Source: Schistosoma mansoni | Lineage: Eukaryota > Platyhelminthes > Trematoda > Strigeidida > Schistosomatidae | Reading direction: 5' to 3' | Length of the DNA stretch: 64,000 nt | NCBI RefSeq assembly: GCF_000237925.1 | Contig: NC_031499.1 | Location: 8,686,195 to 8,750,194 of the forward strand | In this document: positions 43,271-56,550 of the stretch, piece by piece | How positions within the stretch are numbered: position 1 is the first letter of the stretch | How the letters are laid out: every line of letters begins with the position of its first letter | Program-made: the position numbers and the translations under genes | Notes under the pieces: model-generated | Told to the model about the DNA's origin: nothing | The model's input: the letters and a program-made list of their open reading frames with translations, nothing else | Databases searched by the model: none

Positions 43271-46200
43271 TCATGGTACACTTTGTAATTTCTCTTTTAA
43301 TTCAATATTCTCTGTCATTAATTGTTCACACATGAGTTTTAATCGATTAACTGTTTGTATATTCACACTGGATAATGATGCTGACGACGATGTTAATGTT
43401 GATGAATCTGATGTTAAGGTGAGATTTTTTAAGAATGGAAACCATGTTGTTGAATTGGGGAAATTTGATGATGATGATGACGATGAAATAGTTGTAGGCG
43501 TATACGGTGAGATATTTGACGGAACTGATCGATACTGACTTGAGGATACGGCTGGGGTTGATATTGAGGTAGTAGTAACAGTGATACTGTCATTATTACC
43601 ATGATAAAGTAATGGAGATTGAAGATAATTATCTAATCCCTTTTGTATAACTCTACTTTTAGCCATTAAATCTGCTTCTAAACGTTTTTTACATCTTCGA
43701 AGAGTACAATTTTCTTCTTGAACTTCTGACATTCGATCGATTATGGCCTGGAAAGAATTATCATATATAAATATATGATATAAGACTATATAAATGGTAA
43801 AATGATTCTACTGAGAGACTTTAAGTATATTCAAGTACATTCTACATATTACGTTTATCATTTGCCTCAACAAGTAGTTATGACATTAAAATATCTATAA
43901 TACGATATGTTGCAAAATATGTACCGATTTGTCGTAAGAGTTTGAAAATATTCATCGTCAAAGTCTCTAGAAACCCAGAAACGCCGGTGGATATTTTATT
44001 CAGTCAAAAATAGAATATAAGTTCCGCAGAAACATCTAGAACATTCAGCATCACGGTGCCACGGTTTTGATTAGATATTTACCTATATAATGATACAGAA
44101 ATTTCCAGAAGCCCAAGGTCATGTTTAACTCTATAGGTACCCTTGTTTTTTTGTACAGAAACTAACTTTGAAGTAAAGGTTTTATTCTTAATTCGTGCCT
44201 CTTCTTCATTGTTCTAGTTGACGTGTAGAAGTAGTTGGGATTATAGGAACTGGCTAGGAAGATAGCTTATTACAATTGGAAGTACCATACTTCACATCGG
44301 TACAACAGGGAGACGTATAGAAAGATAACAGGAACTTCACAATGAATACATCAAGACCGAAGAAAGTATTAACACTTCTAAAAGATTATAATGTATGTAA
44401 TTTCTAATTATTCTAGTAATTTATTTTATTAAAGAAAAAAACAAGAAACAGATGATCGATAAAATTAGGTGACCCATTGTTCGGTCGTAAAGTCGCACAC
44501 CGTTAGTGAATATGACAATTTAATAAACCTACTTACGAGTTTTTAACTCAGTCAAATTGTAATCATAACGCATGATCAATCGACTAGCATTGTACTCATT
44601 ATTTTCCTAATCGAAACAGTGTTTATGGTGACTAAGATTAGACATTAACCCCGTTGGATGCTAGCCGTTCCAGTGACCTGGAGATTAAGTGGTTGCACGC
44701 GAGACCGAAAGTCATGGGTTAAACTAACGCATAGGCACTGATAAGAGGTTGCATACTAGGACGAAACGGCTGTCCAGTGCTTCTAGGTTTTTAATGATGG
44801 TCTGACATAGATCGGTTCATGATTTCCATCAAATTCAACAAACTCCACAAGCTTACACTGAAAAAAACAGCATATTGACCCGAAATCATACATATTGCTT
44901 GAATTTAGCCAATTTCTTAATATTTATTGTTAATATATTCAATTATTTCTTTTAATAAACTACTTTAAACAATGGATTACAAAGAAGACAAGACCTCACA
45001 TATCATATTAGGTCAATTTCATTTCGATCAATAATCCAACTCATGGTGTGTTTACTTGTTAAAACACTTGTATATAGTACAGATATAACAATCCGATTGT
45101 ATAAACAGGAAAGTGAGAAAAGAAACAAAGATGATAAGGAAGAAACAATTGTGAATCACAAAATTTCGAGTAATGAATCAAGATGGGTTTAATGTAAGTA
45201 CAAATTGTATTTCACTCCATACAAAAGAGAAAATTTGGAGTTTTATATGGCTAAGAATGCAATCAAACTTACACGCCCACTCAAAATAAACTATATACAT
45301 AATCACTAAATCTCATTCTAGATCAATCATAATGCATAATGTAAACTATGTGTTTATCAGTTTCAAAAGGTGGGTGCTTTTCATCCGCTTTCGGTCGATC
45401 ATTTAACCTTATTTGTTTTTGCAGTCATTTCGATAGATAAACAGAACACCCAACATCCAAATCACAATCATTACTACTCATCATGTTTATTTGTCTACCT
45501 CTTCTATATCATACATTCTACTGATAAACGATTCATATTTTCCTTTTAATACGCCCCCAAATGCCCTGGTACGGCCGAAAGTGGGGAGAGTCCGCTCTTC
45601 CTCTCGAAATGATCTCATATGACCACGCGAATATATAGTCTCTACAAGGGAAGTCCTACTCACTACCTCCCCTCACCATGGGTGTTGTTTACAAAAGTGA
45701 GAGGACAAAAAGCGAATGTTCTACGTTTTAACCAGGTTGGTGGACACGGAAAGTCCACCTAGGGGAGTTAGAAAACCCTGATTCAAAACCAATGGTGCAC
45801 ATGGGATGACTCCAGTATTGTGAAGGAACAAATGGCGTATGAATTAATTGTTGGTCACAGAATACCATGGGACTGCTTCTCCTTACAATGCTCCACTGTC
45901 TTGTGGATCAGATCTTTAGGTCAAAGGCTCCAGGTGTGTCCCCCTAAGAAAACTTTTAGCTATTCATTAGTTTTGTTTTGTTTTCTAGGAGAGTCCTTTA
46001 AACATTGCATATCAAATTTAACAAATAGGCAAGACGACACTATGATAAAACAACTATGGAAAGCTCCTGGATTCTCCACCTGAAATCAGTCCATTAAGTA
46101 GAATGTCTTCTTATTCTAAACAAAATCGAAGAAAATACAAAAGAACATATTCTATTTTGTACTTACTTTAAAATCAGCTGTTGAAAAAAATCCTTGAGGC

Positions 46201-47261
46201 ATTTCATGAAAACCGCCGCTGTTATTTTTCTTCATCATAGAAACATTCGATGATTTATCATTCATTATTGAATCATTTATAACTTCATTAGATATTCCAT
46301 CAGTCGCTGAAGTACCTGAGATTATATGATTATTATTATTACTAGATAATGAAGATGATGATGAATGTAATGAATTTTTTCTTAATTTTATAAATGATGA
46401 TAATTCAATATCACCATTTTGTTGTTGATTACGTATAAATTGACTTAATTGACGTCTTAATTCATAATTTAATTTTTCACTACGACGTTTTATAATAACA
46501 ATCTGATTACGTAATTCATTTTCAATTGTCACCAAGTGATTATATTGATCTTGAGATTTATTTAAATCAATTAAAAGTGTATTATTTTCATTGGTTAATT
46601 TTTGAATAGTTTGTTGATAATTTAAAATGTCCAATGACAATTGAGTTTCAAGGTCATCAACTTTATGATTTAAATATTCAATGGTTTGTTTTAATTTATC
46701 ATGAGTTGAATTAGCTTGGTTTAATGAATTTTTAAGATTTTCTATATCTTCAATTAGATATGTAGGAATTTCTTGATTTGTATTATCATTATTATCAGTT
46801 TGAATTGATTTATGATGGAAGGTAATGATAATTGTTTGACAAGATTTTGAACATTGAATTTCATCATCTTGTCGACTACTACTACTACTATTAGTAGTAT
46901 AAGTAGTATCTATATGATTAGATGATAATTGTTGTGATAATTTATCTAATTCATTAGTCAAACGATAACATTCAGCTCTTAATGTAGATGATTGTAATTG
47001 AAATGATGATTCAGTATTAAATAATTTATCACGTAATAATTTATTTTCTTGTTTTAATTCTTCTAAATGTATATTACTATCAGAAAATGTAGTTTGAGCA
47101 TTAGTTAATGCAGATTGTGTATAGATTAATTCTTCTTCTAATTGTTTAATACGTTTTTCTGCACGTAATTTTGCATCATTTGCTATAATTTGTGCTTCAC
47201 GTAAATCAAGTAATTGAGATTGAAAACGTTGAAATTCTTCAGCAGATATAGAAGTAACCAT
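43271..47261 (-). CDS. GRIPAP1: GRIPAP1/GRASP-1-like coiled-coil protein, two exons
   Basis: Exon 1 runs 47261-46167 and exon 2 43747-43271 (stop TGA). The junction is TTTAAA|GTAAGT to TTTCCAG|GCC in phase 0. The product has 523 residues. The start Met is chosen because MVTSISAEEFQRFQSQLLDL lines up with the N-terminus of human GRASP-1 (EEEFQRMQAQLLELR); an upstream Met lies in a microsatellite-like run. Residues 5-110 and about 175-295 are long heptad coiled coil (LEELKQENKLLRDKLFNTE, SSFQLQSSTLRAECYRL). Ser/Asn-rich linkers follow, and the C-terminus returns to coiled coil (RLKLMCEQLMTENIELKEKL). GRIPAP1 is a Rab4 effector on recycling endosomes in animals. The fluke protein is shorter than the roughly 840-residue human one; undetected small exons in the 2.4-kb intron could explain part of this. 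Confidence 0.8.
43930..44275 (+). repeat. Interspersed repeat C, copy without the solo LTR
   Basis: It matches 5480-5696 plus 6107-6250. AGGTCATGTTTAACTCTATA is uninterrupted here, which gives the empty site for the solo LTR at 5697. Confidence 0.6.
44630..44860 (+). repeat. Hammerhead-type SINE, core mutated, in the GRIPAP1 intron
   Basis: GACATTAACCCCGTTGGATG starts the tRNA-like part and GGACGAAACGGCTGTCCAGT keeps the second half of the ribozyme. The first box reads CTGATAAGA and stem II is lost. It lies antisense to GRIPAP1. Confidence 0.68.
45553..45953 (+). mobile_element. 524-bp-family retroposon lacking its 3' end
   Basis: The copy starts with GCCCCCAAATGCCCTGGTAC and stops inside the element at CCCCTAAGAAAAC. 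Its tail is missing, which is unusual for this family. Confidence 0.78.
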
Positions 47262-47400
47262 AAGTGGAACTAATACATAAATATAAATATATACATACAT
47301 ATACTTCTCTCTTTCTATATGTATATATATATATATGGTTTATTAGCAAGAAAAATTAAAAAAAGAGGATGAAAATCAAGCATAATTAACACAAACTAGA

Positions 47401-47899
47401 CGTCAGTCACAACGTAGAACTTCGTACGTACGTACATCAGTTCGAGTTGCCATACCACATTAGCACAGAGATGCAGTTGTCGATTCAAATCCCATAATGG
47501 TAGAAATAGTAAGAGCATAAGCAGTAATAGGAAAGATTAGGGTTTGAAGATGTTATTGAAGGAGTACAATACGGTGAAATAAATTTGGAAGGAGAAAAAA
47601 AAGATAGAGACATAGAGAATTCAGAAGATTAGAATTTTGTAGAACATAAAGAGTGGATGCACCTTTGCCATTGCAAACGATTATGAGCCATATCATTCAA
47701 GGTCTCTAACCATCGATTTTTATCATCACGCGAATCCCAACTAGGTAGTCTACACCTACCAACATGGCTCAGTCCAGTTGTCAGTGACTTCATGGATTTG
47801 TGCCACGTTTTGGTCTGGCCGCCCCTAGCTTTCTTCCAACCTACTCCTGCACCATGAAACATTACACGTCGGGGCACGTCGGTGGTTTGGGCATACGTA
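47401..47899 (-). mobile_element. LINE family B, 5'-truncated
   Basis: The minus strand has the last codons ([28 protein letters not shown] region) and 3' UTR. Flanks ACACAAACTAGA (47389-47400) and ACACAGATTAGA (47900-47911) agree at 10 of 12 bases, an aged target duplication. It sits about 140 bases upstream of the GRIPAP1 start. Confidence 0.82.
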
Positions 47900-48077
47900 A
47901 CACAGATTAGATGAGAAATAAAAGTACACTTTCGTTGGCTATATGTATGGACATATTAGATACTGATAATAGCACTAATAAAGTTTAGTTTTTTGTAAGT
48001 GTGGAAAGTTTTATGGATTGGCTTAATTACAGTGGCTTCATATCAATAACTGAGTTTAGTTAGAGAATTACTCGTGT

Positions 48078-48895
48078 AATGTGGGTTACTTATATTCACA
48101 TAAGTAGTATATTACGATGGTCGGGCATTAAATGAATTTCAGTCAGTCAGTTACAACGTAGGACCACGCATATTTATGCATAGGTCCAAGTTGCCATACC
48201 TCGTTAGCACAACAAGATCAACACCGGATTCATAGAAATAGTTAATTTAGTGGTGGTAGTATATAAAAGAAAGATTGTATATAAGGATGTAGTATAGGAA
48301 GGAAGAACGTTATGAAGCAATTTTAATCTCAAGGTTTAAGGGAAGATAAAGAGTGTATACACCTACGCCATTGTGATCGATTCTGAGCCATATTACCTAG
48401 AGTCTCCAACCATAGGTTACGATAGTCGTGCAGACCCCAACCAGGTAGTCTGCATCTGCCAACATGGCTCAGACTAGAAGTTAGTGATTTCAAGCATTGA
48501 TGCCACGTTCTGTTTTGGCCGCTCCTAACTTTCTTCCAACCATCCCCTACACTAGTCAGCATAGCGCGTCGTGGTAATCGGTGTTCAAGCATACGTAACA
48601 CCTGGCCTAACCATCTCAGTCGATGAAGATTCATGACCTGAATGCATTTTAGTAGAAGATCGATAAAGAGAGAACGAGAAAGAAGCGCAATTGGTATGAA
48701 GATGCATGAACAATAATAATCGAACACGAAGAACTGATATTTGCAGAAGGAACGGTCAAGATTGAGATGATTGATTGATAGTTTGTAAATTGACTATTTA
48801 CTATATGGTTATCATATTTTAGTGAGATATTCTGTAATTTTGTGCTCAAATACATTCGATTATCTCCACCCGTGTTCTTTTTCATTACACTAGAA
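48078..48895 (-). repeat. Repeat E, interrupted by a LINE
   Basis: Minus-strand parts 48653-48895 and 48078-48130 match 33810-34108 on the plus strand in order, with the LINE at 48143-48640 between them. Confidence 0.65.
48143..48640 (-). mobile_element. LINE family A, 5'-truncated, inserted in repeat E
   Basis: AATGAATTTCAG (48131-48142) and AATGCATTTTAG (48641-48652) flank it, a 12-base duplication with two changes. The minus strand reads [20 protein letters not shown] and the 3' UTR to a GACTGACTGA tail. The unbroken target is seen in the repeat E copy at 33.8-34.1 kb. Confidence 0.88.
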
Positions 48896-50588
48896 CTGAA
48901 GAAATAGTGCTTAGATATTTCATTCTCAGTATCAGACTACTCAGTGAAAGTGTAACATTCACGACCTCATCATGAATAGAACTCAAGTCTAAGGGAAAAG
49001 TAACACCGTTGGTAGGAAGAATGAGTATACTGAACACAAGAAGAAATGTGATCACAAGTTATTTAACAAATAGATGACTGAACGGAAAGACAACTGTAGA
49101 TAATTCACTCTACAATCGGATTAATGCGTTTCAGGTTTAATTCTTGCCCTATGACACCAGTCTCTGACAACATTACAGAAATCAGGAATAACTGTACAGT
49201 CTATTCGTTTGTTCAACACAGGTAGATATAAAGACAAAGTCAACCTCCCACAATCAATACAGAGCCCGAGACAAATGTGCATTGTCCAAGTTGCCATGCC
49301 ACATTAGTATAATGCAATAAAATTAACAGGGCTGTAGCTGCTACCTGGATGTAGTGATCAGGCTTACATATCGCGATGACTCAATTTAACTGTTGGTTGG
49401 AACGTTTGTACCTTTAGGTCCTACAATGACAAGCAGTTTAGTTGGAGAGTGGTAAAACTGAAAGCAACAAAATCATGATCCGAGGTCGAAATCATCATTT
49501 CCAACTGTATAAGGATGTGACAGCAGTAAGGTATTACCTCCAGACAACCAGCATCTCTAGCAATACTGCATTTTTGTAACAAAAAGAGGGACAGAAAAAA
49601 CGCCCCAAAAATATAATACCTCACCTTGCCCTACAAGATTTCCGTTACCAGAGGTAAATTTGAAAAGTACGAAGCGAACACAGCAAAAACTACTCGAAAA
49701 TGCCGTGCGCGACCAGCCTCAAGTAGCCGTCTCTTGAGCATCAAGGTTGAGTATTTTGGTCATCAAGACCACCCCTCGCCCAATTTTCTCAGATGTCTTA
49801 AAAAGTATGCGTCTACGGTGTGAACAACCGGGAAACGACAACCACTTTTGTACCTTAAACAGCACTTGATATTAACTTGTTCACAAATATAAAGCTAATG
49901 TATGCGGTATCGTATAATTACCTGTGAACAATAATTTACCATATGAAGGCTATGCTGACGAAATTACGGAGATGTTAATCGATATGAGCAAATAACAAAA
50001 ACAAGGATGATTTCGTATGATAAAGTGGTAAACTGTTAAGATAACATTGCTGAAACTAGCCCCCCTTTCCATTGTCAACGAGAACACACCTCTTAAAATA
50101 GCCTTATCGACAAAAGAGTTAAGCAAATATATGACTATTGAACTATCGATCAATATCTTACATGAGTGGTAACAAATCATTGTGTACACACATTATTTTT
50201 TTCATGTAATCCGCTTTAAATGGACGACAAGAATGTTGAGATTGTATTTTAAACATTAAAAGACAACAACGCATACTAATCGATAGATCTTGAGAGAGAG
50301 AGAGAGAAAGTGGAATATAAAATGTATGTTGATCTTTTTTTCCGGAGCGAATTTTAAGAAAAGTTAGGTGTGTTTACACATTCTATTGCAATATTGATCA
50401 TAGGGTTTGAAGACAGTTTTCATTACAAACTGATAGAAGTAAGAAAATAAATAGGAACTATTTACAACAATTAACGTCTTTAATGATTCCATTAAATGAA
50501 TCAATCAAGCAAAACACAAACCAATTATAAATTGAAACGATTGAATGATATGAGTAGTTATAGATTATTAAGAATATTATTCAGTTTA
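48896..50588. other. Intergenic DNA with one worn LINE tail
   Basis: CAAGTTGCCATGCCACATTA near 49291 (minus) is an old family A/B tail. A GC-richer block with short frames (49420-49820) and a GA tract near 50290 are the only other structure. No gene is recognised. Confidence 0.4.
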
Positions 50589-51110
50589 CATTATTATTAT
50601 TTGAACACATAAGTATTGGTATAAGGAAGCACCAGATATATATGCGCCGCACAAATCTCATTCGATTTGTGTGAGGGCTGTGATACTACCCAGGTGCCCA
50701 AACTGAAGCAGGTGGTTTTCTTAGGGGGTCACACTCCGAGCCTTTGATCTAAAGGTCTGACCCATAAGGCAGTGGAGCAACGTAAGGAGATGCAGTCCCA
50801 TGGTACACGGTGACCAACGATTGATTCATACGTCATTTGTTCCCTCACGGTACTGGAACCCATGTGCACCATTGGTTTGGAATCAGGGTTTTCCAACTCC
50901 CCTAGGTGGACCCTCCATGTCCACCAACCCGGTTGAAGCGCCGGACATTCTCTTTTCATCCTCTCAATTTCGTAAAAAAACACCCGTGTTGCGAGAAGGC
51001 AGTGAGTAAGACTTCCCTGTCAGTGGTTGTATACGCGTGGCCATGTGAGAGCATTTGGAGAGGGAGAGCGGACTCTCCCCACTCTCGGCCGTACCAGGGC
51101 ATTTGGGGGC
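50589..51110 (-). mobile_element. 524-bp-family retroposon, full length
   Basis: On the minus strand it starts GCCCCCAAATGCCCTGGTAC at 51110 and ends in an AAATAATAATAAT tail. No clear target duplication is visible. Confidence 0.85.
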
Positions 51111-53244
51111 AAACAATATATTAGGGCGTGGATAAATGTAAAAGTAATTGGTCATACATGTGCACATCTAAATAGTCAACTATTTGACTTACATAAAGAT
51201 GTTTGAACTAGAAATTTAATTGATTCGTATGTAGAAATGCGTAATACGAGTATCAAATGGAACCAAAGCTATTGAATACTTCAGTCATCATTTTTTACAA
51301 GCATTACATTCAACAGAATAATCATATACGTTTATATGATTTTGGTCTGTGGTGAATAATTCCTAAAAACAAACAAATATTTTATTTATGAGAATACTCG
51401 GTATTAAAATTCACTAATACAATTACAATAATGCAACAATTTGAATTGCGTCGAAGTAATAAGTGAACAGCCAGTATTTATTCAGTGTTACTCCTAGTCA
51501 GTTATATTGGTGGCAGAGTGACTTAAAGTTATAAGTACAAGTCTATAGTCTAAATGTACTGGTACGGCCGTAGGTGGGGAGATTCCTCTCTCTTCAAAAT
51601 TACTACATAGAGCCATTCATTTAGACACTCAGCCAGATAACTTACACTCAATGGGTTAACATGGTATGGTTTTTATAAAGCTGAACATTTTGCACTTAAA
51701 CTCGATTGAAAGATTCATAGGGTCCAACTATAGGGGTCGAAAAATACCGATTCCAAACCAAGGGGGTGAATTGGCTCCAGTATCCCAAGGAAGCGAATAG
51801 TGTATGCGTCTATTTTGGTCACCAGCTACCATGGGACCACGTTTACCAACGTTGTTTTGATGTCTTGTGGACTAGGCCCCTAGGTCAAGGCGCCCCCTTC
51901 CTAAGAAAGCCATTTGCTCAGCCTGTGTGCTGACAGTAACCAAACCCACATACAAATATGGTATATATTAGTGATAAAAAAAGATTCCTTCGCCTCGCTA
52001 TTCATGAAAGACTATATTAATAATTATACTCTAAAGTATCTAAAATATAGATGACTTATACTGGTTTATCAAATAATATCTAAATAACAATACCCCCAAA
52101 TCTTTTTACATGGAACATGGTTAAAACACATGATATGATTAAAAGTTGTTCTGAAGTTAAGTGACCGCCATTAAAAGTAAATCTGCAGCATACTTATGTT
52201 AAGAAAATAGTGAAACAGCCTGAAAGTGAACAACGAGACGTCATTTTCGAACACAAGCTGTAGTTACTTCGCATAACAATTAAGCTGGGTGAGTGTCAAT
52301 CTTAAATATTCGTGCTCTCGCATTTATTTGGCCTAGGTTTGTTGTCTATGTTGCTTATGCACAACATATTAATGGATAAGATACTGTGGATGCAACTTAT
52401 GGCTTATCAATAATTTATATTTCACGTCCTTACTTTTGTTGAACGACTCAGTTTATTTTTGGATACCACAATGTGCTAGGAGCAGATAAAAGATGCATTT
52501 GCCACTGTTCCACACAAAGCCTTAGCTTAGAAATTGTCCATAGGATAGTGTGATCCTGATATATATGGCAAAATATATTCTAGAACAAACTATGTTTTTG
52601 ATAAAGATCAATAGTGTAATTAACTAACGAACAATGGTTGGAAATACTTCTTAATGATCTTTGACGGTAAAATTATAACATGTTAACAGCTTTGAGTTAA
52701 CCAATCGAAATTAAGATAATACATCGATCCTTTTGCACCAAGTTTAAAAAGCAGTGGTATATAACATCTGTTATTGTTAATAAAGTGAAAATTGGCAACA
52801 TTAGGTTTTCAGTGCTTTAAATCAATGAAAATATTTGTTATACAACAAAAAATTAAGTTTTAGACGGTGTCCAGGTTAAATTACATGGCATACCTGTTTT
52901 TAAGATATATTGTGTTTAAGCACCTAATGTCGTTCAATGAGTAAACAAGTGTTTGGTGAAGCTAGATACTGTATTCCCTTTGTTACTCTCACTCTAAGTC
53001 CCAGCCTCAATTCTCCTGATTTTGTGAGCAGAAGAGTGGTAAGGGGCTCTAACATGCAATATTGGATTATAGCTGATGTTAGTTCGTGTTAAAAACCCTG
53101 ACTCGAATTTGTAAACTCAATCCAAAACTCCAGTTTAACACTTGAAAACTAACCCTACCCTTTTTGTGTTAAAAGTGACACTAGTTTTAGAAAATTTTAT
53201 GGGGTGACAACCCTAACTTACAATGCTAGTCCGACTTCTAGTTA
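51111..53244. other. Intergenic DNA with an old 524-bp-family copy (about 51552-51945, plus strand)
   Basis: ACTGGTACGGCCGTAGGTGG, TTCCAAACCAAGGGGGTGAA and GACTAGGCCCCTAGGTCAAG follow the family order with many changes, so this copy is much older than the others. A MITE-like or MITE-related block (ATTATAGCTGATGTTAGTTC) lies near 53064. The rest is unassigned. Confidence 0.5.
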
Positions 53245-53768
53245 GCCCCCAAATGCCCTGGTACGGCCGTGAGTGGGGAGAATCCGCTCTCCCTCTCCAA
53301 GTCCTCTCACATGGCCACGCGTATATAGCCTCTGCCACACAAGTCCTACTCACTGCCTTCTCGCAACACGGGTGTTTTTCACGAAATTGAGAGGATGAAA
53401 AGAGAATGTCCGGCGCTTCAACCGGGTTGGTGGACATGGAGGGTCCACCTAGGGGAGTTGGAAAACCCTGATTCCAAACCAATGGTGCACATGGGATCCA
53501 GTAGCCCGAGGGAATAAATGGCGTAAGAACCAACCGTTGGTCACCGGCTACCATGGGACTGCATCTCCTCACGATGCTCCACTGCCTTGTGGACTAGACC
53601 TTCAGGTCGAAGGCTCCGGGTGTGGTCCCCTAAGAAAATCACCTGCTTCAGTTTGGGCACCTGGGCAGTATCACAGCCCTCACACAAATCAAATGAGATT
53701 TGTGCGGCACATATTTATCTGGTGCTTTTTGTACCAATATTTATGTGTTTAAATAAAATAAAATAAAA
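53245..53768 (+). mobile_element. 524-bp retroposon, full length, 8-bp target duplication
   Basis: TCTAGTTA occurs at 53237-53244 and 53769-53776. It starts GCCCCCAAATGCCCTGGTAC and ends TTTAAATAAAATAAAATAAA. It has the same 524-base length as the copy at 30452-30975, which fixes the unit size. Confidence 0.9.
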
Positions 53769-53776
53769 TCTAGTTA

Positions 53777-56545
53777 TGAACGTATATGTGAAAACATGCT
53801 CTTTTTTCTTTGCTAGACAAGATCGGTTGTCTTGAGAGCTTTAGTTATTACTATCGAAGCTGTTGTTCTACTGTTACCTCGTCATTTCGTATTGTTATTT
53901 GTTTTATAACTAAGCGTTTCCCAAACGGCTGATAAGTCACCCAAAATTGTCAGTATATTATACGTTTACCATTCCCGAATCTAAAAATTTAGGGGATACC
54001 GAAGCACCTGACAGATTTTCGGAGCACAAATAAGTGACGAAAGTCAAGAGAAATAACCAAATACTTAAAGGAAATAAAAGAGAGCTCGTTAGGCAAGAGG
54101 ATTTTTTTTATGGGACCATTTATCAAAGCCATACAACCATTTGTACAGTAGTTGTCGCTGAAACTATCATTGAAAGGCTTAAGGCACATCAATAGCAGCC
54201 CTTGTGGACAGAACAGGGGAGTTAATACAAACCAACCACATACTTACTGACAAGACTGAATTTAGGAACCTTATGACACTCAATCGCAAAATCCCATATA
54301 GGATTTCTTAACGTAGCTTGAGAGTAGGATTTCCGGCGGAAAAAATGATCAACTATCACTTACGCAAGGAAACAAGAAATAGAAATGAAGGTGAACTAAA
54401 GGGAGATAAAGAGAAAGAAATTGTGCAATGTCTGTTTTCCCCCACTGGTATCTGTTTATCATCAATCATTGTGTTCATCCACGACCGAATTTATGCAATA
54501 ACACATGCCAAAAATTTAAAATTACTTAATACACAGTACACTTGCAGTTAGACTGTTATAGAAAGCTTACCTAACTGTAAGAAAGAAAATGTGTACAAGC
54601 CATGTAACGCATCTTTCATATGCTTGGACCATAAAGAAATTCAATGCTCAACCCGTATCACGCACTGGTCAAAATCATTATGGGAAATACAATGTAAAAT
54701 AGCTCTGTGACGGGCTAGCATATGCTTATTGATTTCTTCACACTCACTTCTTGACGTTTCGGTACGGTTCCATATATTTGTTGATGTCATTTTAGTGTTA
54801 GTCTGGCCACTTGACAGTACTAGTTTTTGTCAGTTTTGTAGTTATTCATGGATTTTTAATCTTTTGACGAGCAATTTAGGAAATCCAGCCGCTCTTCTGC
54901 GCTTATCCTTTTGAATTTGATAATTAATTGTGGGTCAGTATTTGTCAAGTGTAAATGAACGTGTTTGTTAGAGGGCATAAAGATTGCTAAGTTCAGAACT
55001 TATCACAATACCATGAAGTAGATTGGTTGGTTGCTCTAAAATGAGTTTGTCTGTGCTTCTTGGCCTATTCTAAATGTTTAGATCTGTCATGATATAACTG
55101 GCTAACTTAATTGATGGAAGTCGCACCAATGTCTATGCCGGCTCATCCTATCTAGACTTACCAATATTCCATTTAAACCTTCTGCAGAACTCATTTGGGC
55201 TGGAAAAAGAATAATTTATCCAATATGATGGGAGAGAAAACGTTCATCTCATTGTCCTTAAGTATTACTGCATAAATCATTATTCTACCATTACGTCCTA
55301 CTACACCGATGATTAATTTTCACTTCACTTCGTAGACATGTATTGCCGTTTATTCTCACTCCGTTTCACAGACATGCTTATCAAATTACTTACACATTTC
55401 ACTTTTATTTCCCTATTTTTTTCCTTTAAAATCAATTCAATATTCTTCTACATACTGCAGGACAAGTTCAGATGTGGCGACTATCGTTTGAACATCACTG
55501 AAACTTGCACATAATTGCATCTCTTTAGAAATTCGAAATGGTTTCTTCATAACATTTATGTACTTAACGGCTGTTTGCGAGTAATTGGATTATCTTGTGA
55601 GACTGACCACGCTTGAACGACAGAGTCATGCCATAACGAATAAGTCTTCTGGCGTTCACCCATTCCGACTTTATTCAAGTTTTAGATGTTGAATACAATC
55701 TTCTCAGTTGCCTTGTGTTTAGCTTCACAGATAGTGTGGTTGAGAACCAATACCACATGTCTAGTGTCGCTTGGATAATCCTGGTGAGTGGTGATAAGAT
55801 GAAGTGCCCTGTCCTGAGAAGCTAGTAACTCGATCGATGATTTGTAGTGAATGTCGAGTCGAGGACGGACTATGATCGCCACTACAATTCGATTACGCGC
55901 CCACAAACGACTTGGTTCCTTTGATAACTCGTAAATCAGAAGGCTTTATTAATCCAGATCAAGTATATTTATTGGCGATCTCGTGGTATCGAAATAATAC
56001 CGAGACGTGCCAAAGGGTACAGGCGAAATGGGAGGTGCGTGGGCAAGTTCGAACCAAACAAGGCGGATAGTGAAACAAGAAGTGAAACTGATACAGTTAA
56101 ACAAATACAGTAAAACAATCTCTGCTACAATTGGTTACAATAATAATAATTATTTCTGTTATTCTAATCGTGTTCTTATCGAGACTGGACGGTCACTACA
56201 GGTTAAACTGGTTGTATCAATTCAATCTTGCATGTTTTGTTGTTTGTTTTTACCGTGAGTCAAGTTAACTTCCACAGATTCTTTTACTAGTTTGGAGGAC
56301 CTCTAGTCTATATTTGAAGATTTTAAGTCGCATGCATACGAGCTGACATACTACCAGAATGACTGCCTAAATGAGTATACCTTTGCTTCTTTAATTCTGA
56401 TGGAAACTTTTTGCAGATAGTAAGTCAGCACTCAACTCTTTCCGCTGGATATTATCTAGTTTTACTCAAAGTGGTTTATGAGACCATTTCGTAGAGGGAT
56501 TACTAGGAGTCAGAAGTTCAGTCATAGATTGATATGTACTGAGGA
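53777..56545. other. Intergenic DNA, no firm feature
   Basis: Short frames are present but none shows a family signature. The stretch 55687-56200 begins TGTTGAATAC and ends GGTCACTACA, like LTR ends, but lacks matching flanks. Confidence 0.4.
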
Positions 56546-56550
56546 TACCA

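Noticed and set aside
43332-43538. Asp-rich plus-strand frame
   Set aside because: It is the complement of the Ser-rich part of GRIPAP1 exon 2 and has no independent support.
49421-49624. Minus-strand frame resembling a signal peptide (RYYIFGAFFLSLFLLQ)
   Set aside because: It begins with GTG, not ATG, and has no partner exons or family match. A hydrophobic run is expected by chance in AT-rich DNA.
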